Positions 1 through 7,064 of a DNA stretch of 7,290 nt are shown here, piece after piece. Position numbers and translations under genes: made by a program. Where the stretch lies: contig SDZP01000166.1 in assembly GCA_004144935.1 (NCBI GenBank), positions 1-7,290 on the forward strand. The letters run 5' to 3'. Numbering within the stretch: position 1 is the stretch's first letter; each line of letters starts with the position of its first letter. The notes under the pieces were generated by a model, which saw only the letters and a program-made list of their open reading frames with translations, made no database searches and was not told where the DNA came from. The DNA comes from Caulobacteraceae bacterium. GTDB lineage: Bacteria; Pseudomonadota; Alphaproteobacteria; Caulobacterales; Caulobacteraceae.

Positions 1-2855
1 CCCCCGTAGCGGGCCGCGACTACCGCGAAACCGTCTTCCTCCCCGACACCCCGTTCCCGATGCGGGCCGGCCTGCCCAGGCTCGAGCCGGAGATCCTGAA
101 GGTCTGGGAGGAGGCCGACCTCTACAACGCCATCCGCGCCGACCGTCAGGCCGCCGGGGCCCCGCTGTTCGTGCTGCACGACGGCCCGCCCTACGCCAAC
201 GGCGCCATCCACATCGGCCACGCCCTCGACAAGACCCTGAAGGACTTCGTGGTCCGCAGCCGCTTCCTGCTCGGCTTCGACGTCGATTTCGTGCCCGGCT
301 GGGACTGCCACGGCCTGCCCATCGAGTGGGAGATCGAAAAGGAGTTCAAGGCCAAGGGCCGCGCCAAGGATGAGGTCCCTTCGGCCGAGTTCCGCAGCCG
401 CTGCCGCGAGTTCGCCGACGGCTGGATCGGCGTCCAGATGGCCGGCTTCAAGCGCCTGGGCGTGCTCGGCGACTGGGCCAACCGCTACGCCACCATGGAC
501 TTCACCAGCGAAGCCACCATCGTCGCCGAGTTCCACAAGTTCGCGGCCAGCGGCCAGCTCTATCGCGGCTCCAAGCCGGTGATGTGGAGCCCGGTCGAAC
601 GCACCTCCCTGGCCGAGGCCGAGATCGAGTACGCCGACCACGTCAGCCCGACCATCTGGGTCAGGTTCCCGGTGACCAAGGGCCTGGACGATGCCTCTGT
701 GGTCATCTGGACCACCACCCCCTGGACCATCCCGGCCAACCGGGCGATCAGCTTCAACCCGGCCATCGACTACGGCCTGTACCGCATCGACAGCCTGGAA
801 GCCGACCTGGCCTTCGAGCCCTGGGTCAAGCCCGGCGACCGCCTGGTGCTGGCCGACAAGCTGGCCGAGGAGGTGCTGAAGGCCGCCAAGGCCGCCAGCT
901 GGACCCGCCTGGAGGCCGTCGACCCGGCCGGCCTGACCACCGCCCATCCGCTGGCGGCGCTCGCCCCCGATGCCGACGACCGCAAGGGCTTCGGCTTCAG
1001 CGTGCCGCTGTTGGCCGGCGACCATGTCACCGACGACGCCGGCACCGGCTTTGTCCACACCGCCCCCGGCCACGGCGCCGAGGACTACCTGGTCTGGCTC
1101 AAGCACGGCCACAAGGACATCCCCGAAACCGTCGACCCTGACGGCGCCTACTACCCCCACGTCCCCCTGTTCGCCGGCCTGCAGGTGCTGGAGACCGAGG
1201 GCAAGAAGCTCGGCAAGTTCGGCCCCGCCAACCCGGCGGTGATGGAAAAGCTGATCGAGGCCGGCACCTTGCTGGCCCGTGGCCGGCTGGAGCACAGCTA
1301 CCCGCACAGCTGGCGCTCCAAGGCCCCGGTCATCTTCCGCAACACGCCCCAATGGTTCGTCCGCATGGACGGTGAAGGCTCCGGCCCGACCCTGCGCGAC
1401 AAGGCGCTCGCCGCTATCGACGCCACGACCTTCTATCCGGAAGGCGGCCGCACCCGCATCCGCGGCATGGTCGAGACCCGTCCCGACTGGCTGATCAGCC
1501 GCCAGCGCGCCTGGGGCACGCCGCTCGCCATGTTCGTCGACAAGGAAACCGCCCAGCCGCTGGTCGACGCCGCCGTCAACCAGCGCATCACCGACCTGAT
1601 CGCCGCCGAGGGCGCCGACGCCTGGTACCTGCGTCCGGCCGCCGACTTCCTGGGCGACCACGACCCGGAGAAATACGAAAAGGTCGAGGACATCCTCGAC
1701 GTCTGGTTCGACTCCGGCTCGACCCACGCCTTCACCCTGGAAGGTCGCAACAACACCCGCTGGCCGGCCGACCTCTATTCCGAAGGCTCCGACCAGCATC
1801 GCGGCTGGTTCCAGTCCTCCCTGCTGGAGGCCTGCGGCACCCGCGGCGTCGCGCCCTACAAGGCGGTGGTGACCCACGGCTTCACCCTGGACGAGCAGGG
1901 CAAGAAGATGTCGAAGTCGCTGAAGAACGTCATCGACCCGGCCGACATCATCAAGGAATACGGCGCCGAGATCCTGCGCATGTGGACCGCCATGGTCGAC
2001 TACGCCGAGGACCAGCGGATCGGCAAGACCATCCTGGCCGGCGTCTCCGACGCCTATCGCAAGCTGCGCAACACCCTGCGCTACATGCTGGGCGCCCTGG
2101 CCGACTTCGACCCAGCCGAGCGCGTGCCGCTGGACGAACTGCCGTCGCTGGAGCGCTATATCCTCCACCGCCTCTGGGAGCTGGATGGCCAGGTGCGCGC
2201 CGCCTACGGCGCCTACAACTACGCCGATGTCCTGCGCCCGGTGCTGGACTTCTGCCAGGGCGACCTCTCCAGCCTGTTCTTCGACATCCGCCGCGACAGC
2301 CTCTACTGCGACCGCCCGGACTCGCTGAACCGCCGCGCCTACCGCACGGTGCTGGACGCGGTGTTCGAGCGGCTGACGGCCTGGCTGAACCCCATCGCCC
2401 CCTTCACCATGCACGAGGCCTGGGCCAGCCGCTTCCCGGACGCGAAGGCCAACGCCTTCCGCGTCATCCCGGACACCCCGGCCGACTGGCGCAACGACGA
2501 GGCGGCGGCCCGCTGGAGCAGGATCGAACAGGTGACCTCGGCGGTCACCGCCGCTCTCGAGGTCGAGCGCCGCGAGAAGCGCATCGGCTCGTCGCTGGAG
2601 GCCGCCCCGGTGGTCGCCGTCGGCGATCGGTCCCTGCTCTCGGCCTTCGAGGGCCTCGACGCCGCCGAAATCTTCCGCACCAGCTCCGCCCGCTTCAAGG
2701 AAGGCGGGGAGGGGATCAGCGTCGATCCCGCCCTGGCCGAGGGCGAGAAATGCGCCCGCTGCTGGCGCATCCTCACCGAGGTCAAGCCGGCCACCCAGCT
2801 GTGCCTGCGCTGCGAGGACGCCGTCGCCGCCTGGGACAAGGCCCACGCGGCCTGA
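1..2855 (+). CDS. ileS: Isoleucyl-tRNA synthetase, 5' end outside the window
   Basis: This class I aminoacyl-tRNA synthetase charges tRNA-Ile with isoleucine in the cytoplasm and hydrolyses mischarged Val-tRNA-Ile. The reading frame is already open at position 3 (first full codon). The residues before the first ATG at 60 read DYRETVFLPDTPFPM, which matches the normal IleS N-terminus (E. coli DYKSTLNLPETGFPM). No start codon lies between 3 and 60, so the true start is upstream and 950 residues are visible. Landmarks in order: HIGH at 210-221; GWDCHGLPIE near 298-327; CP1 editing-domain motifs TTPWTIPANRA from about 711 and GTGFVHTAPGHG at 1041-1076; DVWFDSG from 1698; GSDQHRGW from 1785; KMSKS at 1905-1919; anticodon-binding domain; and a C-terminal zinc ribbon with CxxC pairs at 2751-2762 and 2802-2813. 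The HIGH motif and the zinc ribbon fit the common bacterial IleS type. It is probably cotranscribed with lspA 21 bp downstream. Confidence 0.97.
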   Translation, partial: PVAGRDYRETVFLPDTPFPMRAGLPRLEPEILKVWEEADLYNAIRADRQAAGAPLFVLHDGPPYANGAIHIGHALDKTLKDFVVRSRFLLGFDVDFVPGWDCHGLPIEWEIEKEFKAKGRAKDEVPSAEFRSRCREFADGWIGVQMAGFKRLGVLGDWANRYATMDFTSEATIVAEFHKFAASGQLYRGSKPVMWSPVERTSLAEAEIEYADHVSPTIWVRFPVTKGLDDASVVIWTTTPWTIPANRAISFNPAIDYGLYRIDSLEADLAFEPWVKPGDRLVLADKLAEEVLKAAKAASWTRLEAVDPAGLTTAHPLAALAPDADDRKGFGFSVPLLAGDHVTDDAGTGFVHTAPGHGAEDYLVWLKHGHKDIPETVDPDGAYYPHVPLFAGLQVLETEGKKLGKFGPANPAVMEKLIEAGTLLARGRLEHSYPHSWRSKAPVIFRNTPQWFVRMDGEGSGPTLRDKALAAIDATTFYPEGGRTRIRGMVETRPDWLISRQRAWGTPLAMFVDKETAQPLVDAAVNQRITDLIAAEGADAWYLRPAADFLGDHDPEKYEKVEDILDVWFDSGSTHAFTLEGRNNTRWPADLYSEGSDQHRGWFQSSLLEACGTRGVAPYKAVVTHGFTLDEQGKKMSKSLKNVIDPADIIKEYGAEILRMWTAMVDYAEDQRIGKTILAGVSDAYRKLRNTLRYMLGALADFDPAERVPLDELPSLERYILHRLWELDGQVRAAYGAYNYADVLRPVLDFCQGDLSSLFFDIRRDSLYCDRPDSLNRRAYRTVLDAVFERLTAWLNPIAPFTMHEAWASRFPDAKANAFRVIPDTPADWRNDEAAARWSRIEQVTSAVTAALEVERREKRIGSSLEAAPVVAVGDRSLLSAFEGLDAAEIFRTSSARFKEGGEGISVDPALAEGEKCARCWRILTEVKPATQLCLRCEDAVAAWDKAHAA

Positions 2856-2876
2856 TATCGGTTTGGCCGAACCTCT

Positions 2877-3467
2877 ATGGAGCGCTCCGGTTTGAGCATC
2901 GAGACCCCGGAAACACCGCCAGAACCCCTGGGCGACCCCCAGATCGCTCCGGCCCCGATGCCGGCCGCCGCCGAAAGGCCGGCGGCCGCCGCCGGTCAGG
3001 GCCCGACCGCCTACAGCCTGGCCCTTGCCGTCCTGCTCGGCGACCAGCTCAGCAAGCTCTGGTTCCTGAACCAAGGCTTGATCGAGGGCGAGAGCCGCGA
3101 GGTCTTCGGCCCCTTCTCGCTGACCATGGTCTGGAACCGGGGCGTCTCGTTCGGCCTGTTCCGGGCCGAGGTCGACTGGGTGCGCTGGGCCCTGACCCTG
3201 TTCTCGCTGGCCGTCGCCATCGTCATCGCCTTCTGGGCCCGCAAGGTTCAGCGGCCGTTGCTCGGCTGGGCCTTCGGGCTGATCATGGGCGGCGCGGTCG
3301 GCAACATGATCGACCGCATCCGCTTCGGGGCGGTCGCCGATTTCCTCGATTTCACCGACCTGATGTTCCCCTGGGTGTTCAACATCGCCGACAGCGCCAT
3401 CAGCATCGGCGTCGTCCTCCTTCTGATCGACACATTCCTCGCCGAGCGTAAGCAGAAGAGTCGCTGA
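2877..3467 (+). CDS. lspA: Lipoprotein signal peptidase (signal peptidase II) with Pro/Ala-rich N-terminal extension
   Basis: LspA is an inner-membrane aspartyl protease that removes the signal peptide of diacylglyceryl-modified prolipoproteins just before the lipobox cysteine. Visible family motifs (numbered from the ATG at 2877) are DQLSK at 56-60, NRGVSFG at 87-93, GGAVGNMIDR at 138-147, VADF with D155, and NIADSAI with D172. D155 and D172 correspond to the catalytic aspartate dyad (D124/D143 in Pseudomonas LspA). Four hydrophobic segments fit the usual membrane topology. The protein is 196 aa, against about 160-170 for the family. The excess is roughly 44 residues rich in Pro, Ala and Glu before the first membrane helix. 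The start is uncertain: ATG 2877 has no clear ribosome site, whereas an in-frame TTG at 2892 has GGAG at 2879-2882, nine bases upstream. An ATG at 2958 would give a typical 169 aa but lacks a ribosome site. It follows ileS in an apparent operon. Confidence 0.95.
   Translation: MERSGLSIETPETPPEPLGDPQIAPAPMPAAAERPAAAAGQGPTAYSLALAVLLGDQLSKLWFLNQGLIEGESREVFGPFSLTMVWNRGVSFGLFRAEVDWVRWALTLFSLAVAIVIAFWARKVQRPLLGWAFGLIMGGAVGNMIDRIRFGAVADFLDFTDLMFPWVFNIADSAISIGVVLLLIDTFLAERKQKSR
2879..2882 (+). promoter_or_regulatory. Candidate ribosome binding site for a TTG start of lspA
   Basis: GGAG lies nine bases before the in-frame TTG at 2892 and overlaps the ATG at 2877. It argues that translation may begin at TTG (giving Met-Ser-Ile-Glu-Thr...) rather than five codons earlier. 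The site is short, so this is suggestive only. Confidence 0.4.
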
Positions 3468-3476
3468 CTGACCCGG

Positions 3477-3505
3477 TTGGCGCCCGCAGCGTTCTGGCGT
3501 ATCTG
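3477..3505 (+). promoter_or_regulatory. Weak candidate sigma-70-type promoter for the lipoprotein gene
   Basis: TTGGCG at 3477-3482 and TATCTG at 3500-3505 are separated by 17 bases in the 80-bp gap after lspA. The match is four of six to the -35 consensus and three of six to the -10 consensus. The position is right for a separate promoter for the lipoprotein gene, but in GC-rich alphaproteobacteria such matches are weak evidence, and read-through from ileS-lspA is equally possible. Confidence 0.25.
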
Positions 3506-3535
3506 ATCCCATCTGAATTTGGCCGGGGGGCCACT

Positions 3536-3539
3536 GGAG
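3536..3539 (+). promoter_or_regulatory. Ribosome binding site that selects the TTG start of the lipoprotein gene
   Basis: GGAG lies eight bases before TTG 3548 but fourteen before the in-frame ATG at 3554. The spacing favours initiation at TTG, which adds two residues (Met-Ala) ahead of MKLNR. Confidence 0.5.
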
Positions 3540-3547
3540 TTCTTTCT

Positions 3548-4102
3548 TTGGCTATGAAGCTGAACCGCGCGATCGTCATCACCGCCCTGGTGGCAAGCGC
3601 TGGCCTCGCCGGTTGCCAGTCCGCCTCCAAGGCGCTTGGCATGTCCAAGATCACCCCGGACGAGTTCAAGGTCGTCACCAAGGCCCCGCTGGTCGTGCCG
3701 CCGGACTACGCCCTGCGCCCGCCGGCCCCCGGCGAGCCGCGCCCGGCCGAGCTCGAGCCCGACAGCGCCGCCCGCGCCTCGGCCCAGGCCCGCGTCCTGG
3801 CCACCGAACGCTCGGACGGTGAAAAGGTGCTCGTCGCCCGTGCCGGCGCCAACAACGCCGATCCGCTGGTGCGCTATGTCGTCGACGACGAGTTCGGCGA
3901 TGTCGCCCACAAGGAAAAGAGCTTCGCCGACACGGTGATGTTCTGGCGCAAGGACAAGCCCCCGACCGCCAGCGCCGACCCCTCGACCGCCCCGGTCGTC
4001 GACGCCGCCGCCGAGGAAGCCCGCATCAAGACCCTGACCGGCGGCAAGGCCGTGGTCATCAAGCGCGAAAAGACCGGCTGGGTGAAACTGCCGGGCCTCT
4101 AG
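3548..4102 (+). CDS. DUF3035-family (BamF-type) outer-membrane lipoprotein
   Basis: This is a 184-aa predicted lipoprotein. The N-terminus has basic residues K4 and R7, a hydrophobic stretch to about residue 19, and the lipobox L20-A21-G22-C23, so C23 would be the lipidated first residue after LspA cleavage. The segment TPDEFKVVTKAPLVVPPDYALRPP from T36 to P59 matches the signature of the alphaproteobacterial DUF3035 family, from which BamF, an accessory lipoprotein of the BAM outer-membrane assembly complex, was described in Caulobacter. The middle (residues 62-100) is Ala/Glu/Arg-rich. A conserved-looking block DPLVRYVVDDEFGDVAHKEK follows at 105-124, and the tail is basic. The TTG start at 3548 is preferred because GGAG lies eight bases upstream; ATG 3554 is the alternative. 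Placement directly after lspA puts a lipoprotein beside its processing enzyme. Family membership is well supported; a BamF role in this organism is inferred. Confidence 0.88.
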   Translation: MAMKLNRAIVITALVASAGLAGCQSASKALGMSKITPDEFKVVTKAPLVVPPDYALRPPAPGEPRPAELEPDSAARASAQARVLATERSDGEKVLVARAGANNADPLVRYVVDDEFGDVAHKEKSFADTVMFWRKDKPPTASADPSTAPVVDAAAEEARIKTLTGGKAVVIKREKTGWVKLPGL

Positions 4103-4126
4103 GCTTCGCTCTATCGATCAAGATCT

Positions 4127-4151
4127 AGGGGCGCGTCGCCGACGCGCCCCT
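4127..4151 (+). terminator. Strong GC hairpin terminator between convergent genes
   Basis: Eleven perfectly paired bases (AGGGGCGCGTC at 4127-4137 with GACGCGCCCCT at 4141-4151) enclose a three-base loop, GCC. On the plus strand the stem runs into TTTGTCTT, a modest U-rich tail, so it most likely ends the ileS-lspA-lipoprotein transcript 25 bases after the stop codon. On the minus strand it also follows the TraB-like gene, but the bases beyond it are not T-rich, so its use in that direction is less certain. Confidence 0.8.
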
Positions 4152-4163
4152 TTGTCTTGCGCG

Positions 4164-5141
4164 CTACCCGGCGCTGGCCGGCGTCTCGACCCTGAAGCCC
4201 CGCGCCCGCAGCTGATCCAGCACACCGCCGCGCGCCAGCAGCTGGCGCAGCTCGACCACCGCCACCGCCTTGCCGGGCACGGCCATCTGCCGGGCGATGG
4301 CGCCGCTGGTGTCGGTCATCGCCCGGCGGCTCAGGCTGGCCAGCAACGGCAGGCGCGCCAGGCAGCGGTCGAAGCCGCGCTCGGCCCGCAGCGCCGCCTT
4401 CACATCGCCCCGCGCCCAGCCGTCCGCCGCCTCGCGGATGCGACCCCGCCCGGCCTCCACCTCGTCCAGCGCGTCCTCCAGGCAGATGCGGTGGCCGGCC
4501 TCGTCGAGGCTGAGCAGCGACTTCACCGCCGGCATCGGATCGATCGCCGCCCCGGCCCGCACCTGCCGGACCCTGGCCTTGCGGGCCATGGCGATGATCC
4601 GCGCCGCCGGCTGGTCGTCGTCCATCTTCAGCGGCTTCTGCAGCTCCCCGGCCAGGATCGCGCCCTGCACCCCCGGCTTCCACTTGGCCAGGGTCGCCGG
4701 CTTGACCTTCAGGCCCGCGCGGGCCCGTTCCAGACGCGCCGCCAGCGCCCCGTCCACCGGCGGCCCGCCCTGGAACTTCTTCTGGTTGCCGAGGAAGAAG
4801 GCGGTCATCACCACCGGCCGGGCCTTGATCTTTGGCGGCAGGATCAAAGCCCTGGCCCCGTCCAGCCGCAGGGCCAGCCGCCGCTCGTCCCATCTGGTCC
4901 CCCTGGGCAGCGAGCCGGGCGCGCCCAGCACATAGACGGTGGTGTCGCCGTCCGAGACCTTCCAGAAGGCCGGCCCACCGAGGTTGGAGGAGATGACCAG
5001 CTCCTCGACCAGCGTCCCCTCCGGATCGTCGCCGGCCGCGGGCGACGGCTGCGCCGTGGCGCCGGGGCCCGTCAGGGACCATATCGCCATTACCGATAGG
5101 AGCGCGGTCGTCAGGAGCGGTCTCTTGATCACTGCGGTCAT
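4164..5141 (-). CDS. Secreted TraB/GumN-like protein lacking the canonical histidine motifs
   Basis: This is a 325-aa exported protein of unknown function. A signal peptide is clear: K6-R7, a hydrophobic core at 9-24, and a likely cleavage site ATA-Q after A30. PAFWKVSDGDTTVYVLG (57-73) is the N-terminal strand pattern of the TraB/GumN (Tiki-like) family, WARGD (242-246) matches its W-x-x-GD motif, and VAVVELRQLL...LRARGFRVE (293-319) aligns with its C-terminal end. The usual GxxH after VLG reads G73-A-P-G76, and the C-terminal GxxH is replaced by VVELRQ, so the residues proposed for metal-dependent catalysis are absent. C220 and C260 are the only cysteines and could form a periplasmic disulfide. 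An in-frame GTG at 5132-5130 has GGGGGG ten bases upstream, a better ribosome site than the run one base from the ATG. The gene converges on the lipoprotein gene and diverges from mutL. Family assignment is moderate; no activity is claimed. Confidence 0.75.
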   Translation of the reverse strand: MTAVIKRPLLTTALLSVMAIWSLTGPGATAQPSPAAGDDPEGTLVEELVISSNLGGPAFWKVSDGDTTVYVLGAPGSLPRGTRWDERRLALRLDGARALILPPKIKARPVVMTAFFLGNQKKFQGGPPVDGALAARLERARAGLKVKPATLAKWKPGVQGAILAGELQKPLKMDDDQPAARIIAMARKARVRQVRAGAAIDPMPAVKSLLSLDEAGHRICLEDALDEVEAGRGRIREAADGWARGDVKAALRAERGFDRCLARLPLLASLSRRAMTDTSGAIARQMAVPGKAVAVVELRQLLARGGVLDQLRARGFRVETPASAG

Positions 5142-5172
5142 TCCCCCCGGAATCGGCTAGGCTGGAAATCTT
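5142..5172. promoter_or_regulatory. 31-bp divergent spacer between the TraB-like gene and mutL
   Basis: Only 31 bases separate the two start codons. The spacer holds the mutL ribosome site (GGAAA at 5164-5168, with its GGA core six bases from ATG) and, on the other strand, a GGGGGG run at 5143-5148. A full promoter for either gene does not fit inside it, so at least one promoter must lie within the neighbouring coding sequence. No convincing -35/-10 pair was found. Confidence 0.45.
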
Positions 5173-7053
5173 ATGCCCATTCGCCGCCTTCCGCCCGAAA
5201 CCGTCAACCGCATCGCCGCCGGCGAGGTGGTCGAGCGGCCGGCCAGCGCCGTCAAGGAACTGGTCGAGAACGCCCTGGACGCCGGCGCCCTGAAGATCGC
5301 CATCGAGGCCGACGGCGGCGGTCTTTCCCGCATCCTGATCGCCGACGACGGCGCGGGCATGGGGCCGGACGATCTCTCCCTGGCGGTCGAGCGCCACGCC
5401 ACCTCCAAGCTCTCGCCCCAGGCCGACGGCAGCTGGGACCTGCTGAACATCTCGACCATGGGCTTCCGGGGCGAGGCCCTGCCGTCGATCGGTTCGGTCG
5501 CCCGGCTGACCATCTCCAGCCGGCCACGCGGTTCGGCCGACGCCCACGCCATCCTCGTCGAGGGCGGCGCCACCGGCCAGCCTGGCCCCTCGGCCTTCGC
5601 CGGTCCGCACGGGGCCCGGGTCGAGGTCCGCGACCTCTTCTACGCCACCCCCGCCCGCCTGAAGTTCATGAAGTCCGAGCGGGCCGAGCAGATGGCCATC
5701 ACCGAGGAGGTCAAACGCCAGGCCATGGCCCACGAGGCGACCGGCTTTTCGCTCGACCTCGACGGCCGGCGCGTCCTGCGCCTGCCCGCCGAAGCGCCGG
5801 GGCCCGAGGGCCGCCTGGCCCGGCTCGCCGCCGTGCTCGGCCGCGAGTTCCAGGACAACGCCCTGGAGATCGACCAGGAGCGGGAAGGGGTGCGGCTCTC
5901 CGGGTTCGCCGGCCTGCCGACCTACAACCGGGGCAACGCCGCCCACCAGTACCTGTTCGTCAACGGCCGGCCGGTTCGCGACCGGCTGCTGCAGGGCGCC
6001 CTGCGCGCCGCCTACGCCGACTACCTGGCCCGCGACCGCCACCCGGCCGCCGCCCTCTACCTCGAGCTCGAGCCGACCCTGGTCGACTGCAACGTCCACC
6101 CCGCCAAGGCCGAGGTCCGCTTCCGCGACCCGGCCCTGGTCCGCGGCCTGATCATCGGCGCCCTGCGCCACGCCCTGGCCGGGGCCGGCCACCGCTCCTC
6201 GACCACCGCCTCCACCTCGGCCCTGGCCGGGTTCAGGCCCGGCGGTGGCGGCGGCTATGGCGGCTATCGCCCGCCGCCGTCTTCAGGCGGCTTCTCGGCC
6301 TGGCGGCAGGGCGGCTGGCAACCGGCCCAGACCGGCAACCTGCCGGGCCTGAACGACGTCTCGGCCCGCGTCGAGCCCAACGCCGGCGGGTTCGCCGAGG
6401 CCATGGCCGGCTTCGATATGGACCTGATGGAGCGGCCCTCCAGCCCCCAGCCCGGCCTGGTCGATCCCGTCGACTTCCCGCTCGGCGCCGCCCGCGCCCA
6501 GGTGCATGAGACCTATATCGTCGCCCAGACCCGCGACGGCATGGTCATCGTCGACCAGCACGCCGCCCATGAGCGGCTCGTCTATGAGCGGATGAAGAAG
6601 GAGATGGCGGCCGGCGGCGTCGCCCGCCAGACCCTGCTGCTGCCCGAGGTCGTCGACCTCGACCCCTCCGAGGCCGAACGGGTCTGCGCCCGCGCCGACG
6701 AACTGGCGGCCCTCGGCCTGGTCATCGAACCCTTCGGCCCCGGCGCCGTCCTGGTCCGCGAGACCCCCGCCCTGCTGGGCGAGACCAACGCCGGCGGCCT
6801 GATCCGCGACATCGCCGACGACCTCGCGGAAAACGGCCAGGCCCTGGCCCTCAAGGAGCGGCTGGAGGAGGTCTGCTCGACCATGGCCTGCCACGGCTCG
6901 GTCCGGGCCGGCCGCCGCCTTACCGGGGCCGAGATGAACGCCCTCCTGCGCGAAATGGAAGCCACTCCCCACAGCGGCCAATGCAACCACGGCCGCCCGA
7001 CCTACGTCGAGCTGCGCCTGGCCGATATCGAGCGGTTGTTCGGACGGCGGTAA
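5173..7053 (+). CDS. mutL: DNA mismatch repair protein MutL, endonuclease type
   Basis: MutL couples MutS mismatch recognition to strand incision and excision. At 626 aa it has the full family layout. The N-terminal GHKL ATPase shows NRIAAGEVVERPASAVKEL with E29 and N33 at the same positions as in E. coli, DDGAGM at 58-63, and GFRGEAL at 97-103; the transducer half includes FVNGRP and DCNVHPAKAEVRF. A Gly/Pro/Ser-rich linker spans about 342-435. The C-terminal dimerisation domain carries DQHAAHERLVYE at 461-472, an exact DQHA(x)2E(x)4E endonuclease motif. It also has ACHGSVRAG at 572-580 and QCNHGRP at 603-609, which complete the metal site of nicking MutL proteins. QTLLLP at 486-491 fits the beta-clamp-binding motif of such proteins. 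This points to a MutH-independent nicking pathway. The ATG at 5173 gives the standard MPIRRLPPET start, with GGA six bases upstream. Confidence 0.97.
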   Translation: MPIRRLPPETVNRIAAGEVVERPASAVKELVENALDAGALKIAIEADGGGLSRILIADDGAGMGPDDLSLAVERHATSKLSPQADGSWDLLNISTMGFRGEALPSIGSVARLTISSRPRGSADAHAILVEGGATGQPGPSAFAGPHGARVEVRDLFYATPARLKFMKSERAEQMAITEEVKRQAMAHEATGFSLDLDGRRVLRLPAEAPGPEGRLARLAAVLGREFQDNALEIDQEREGVRLSGFAGLPTYNRGNAAHQYLFVNGRPVRDRLLQGALRAAYADYLARDRHPAAALYLELEPTLVDCNVHPAKAEVRFRDPALVRGLIIGALRHALAGAGHRSSTTASTSALAGFRPGGGGGYGGYRPPPSSGGFSAWRQGGWQPAQTGNLPGLNDVSARVEPNAGGFAEAMAGFDMDLMERPSSPQPGLVDPVDFPLGAARAQVHETYIVAQTRDGMVIVDQHAAHERLVYERMKKEMAAGGVARQTLLLPEVVDLDPSEAERVCARADELAALGLVIEPFGPGAVLVRETPALLGETNAGGLIRDIADDLAENGQALALKERLEEVCSTMACHGSVRAGRRLTGAEMNALLREMEATPHSGQCNHGRPTYVELRLADIERLFGRR

Positions 7054-7064
7054 TTCCGCCGGCA

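Noticed and set aside
2959..2998. GC hairpin in the lspA N-terminal region (GCCGGCC pairing with GGCCGGC)
   Set aside because: It is explained by runs of Ala/Pro/Arg codons in GC-rich coding DNA; no regulatory signal adjoins it.
1982..3451. Plus-strand open frame (489 codons) spanning the end of ileS and most of lspA
   Set aside because: It runs out of frame with two confidently identified genes and is Arg/Pro/Gly-rich without any recognisable motif.
3248..3910. Minus-strand open frame (220 codons) opposite lspA and the lipoprotein gene
   Set aside because: It is antisense to two supported genes and has no motif or ribosome site.
4152..5099. Plus-strand open frame (315 codons) opposite the TraB-like gene
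   Set aside because: Its Arg/Gln/Leu-rich repetitive composition and lack of motifs mark it as a shadow; the minus-strand reading has a signal peptide and family patterns.
5125..5163. TTGATCA at 5125 with GCTAGGCT at 5156 as a mutL promoter
   Set aside because: The 24-base spacing is too long for the Caulobacter or E. coli housekeeping consensus and the -10 match is poor.
4111..6192. Long minus-strand open frame (693 codons) across the TraB-like gene and the first half of mutL
   Set aside because: It covers two genes with clear family motifs, one of them on the opposite strand, and its translation is low-complexity Gly/Ala/Arg/Gln-rich, typical of a shadow frame in GC-rich DNA.
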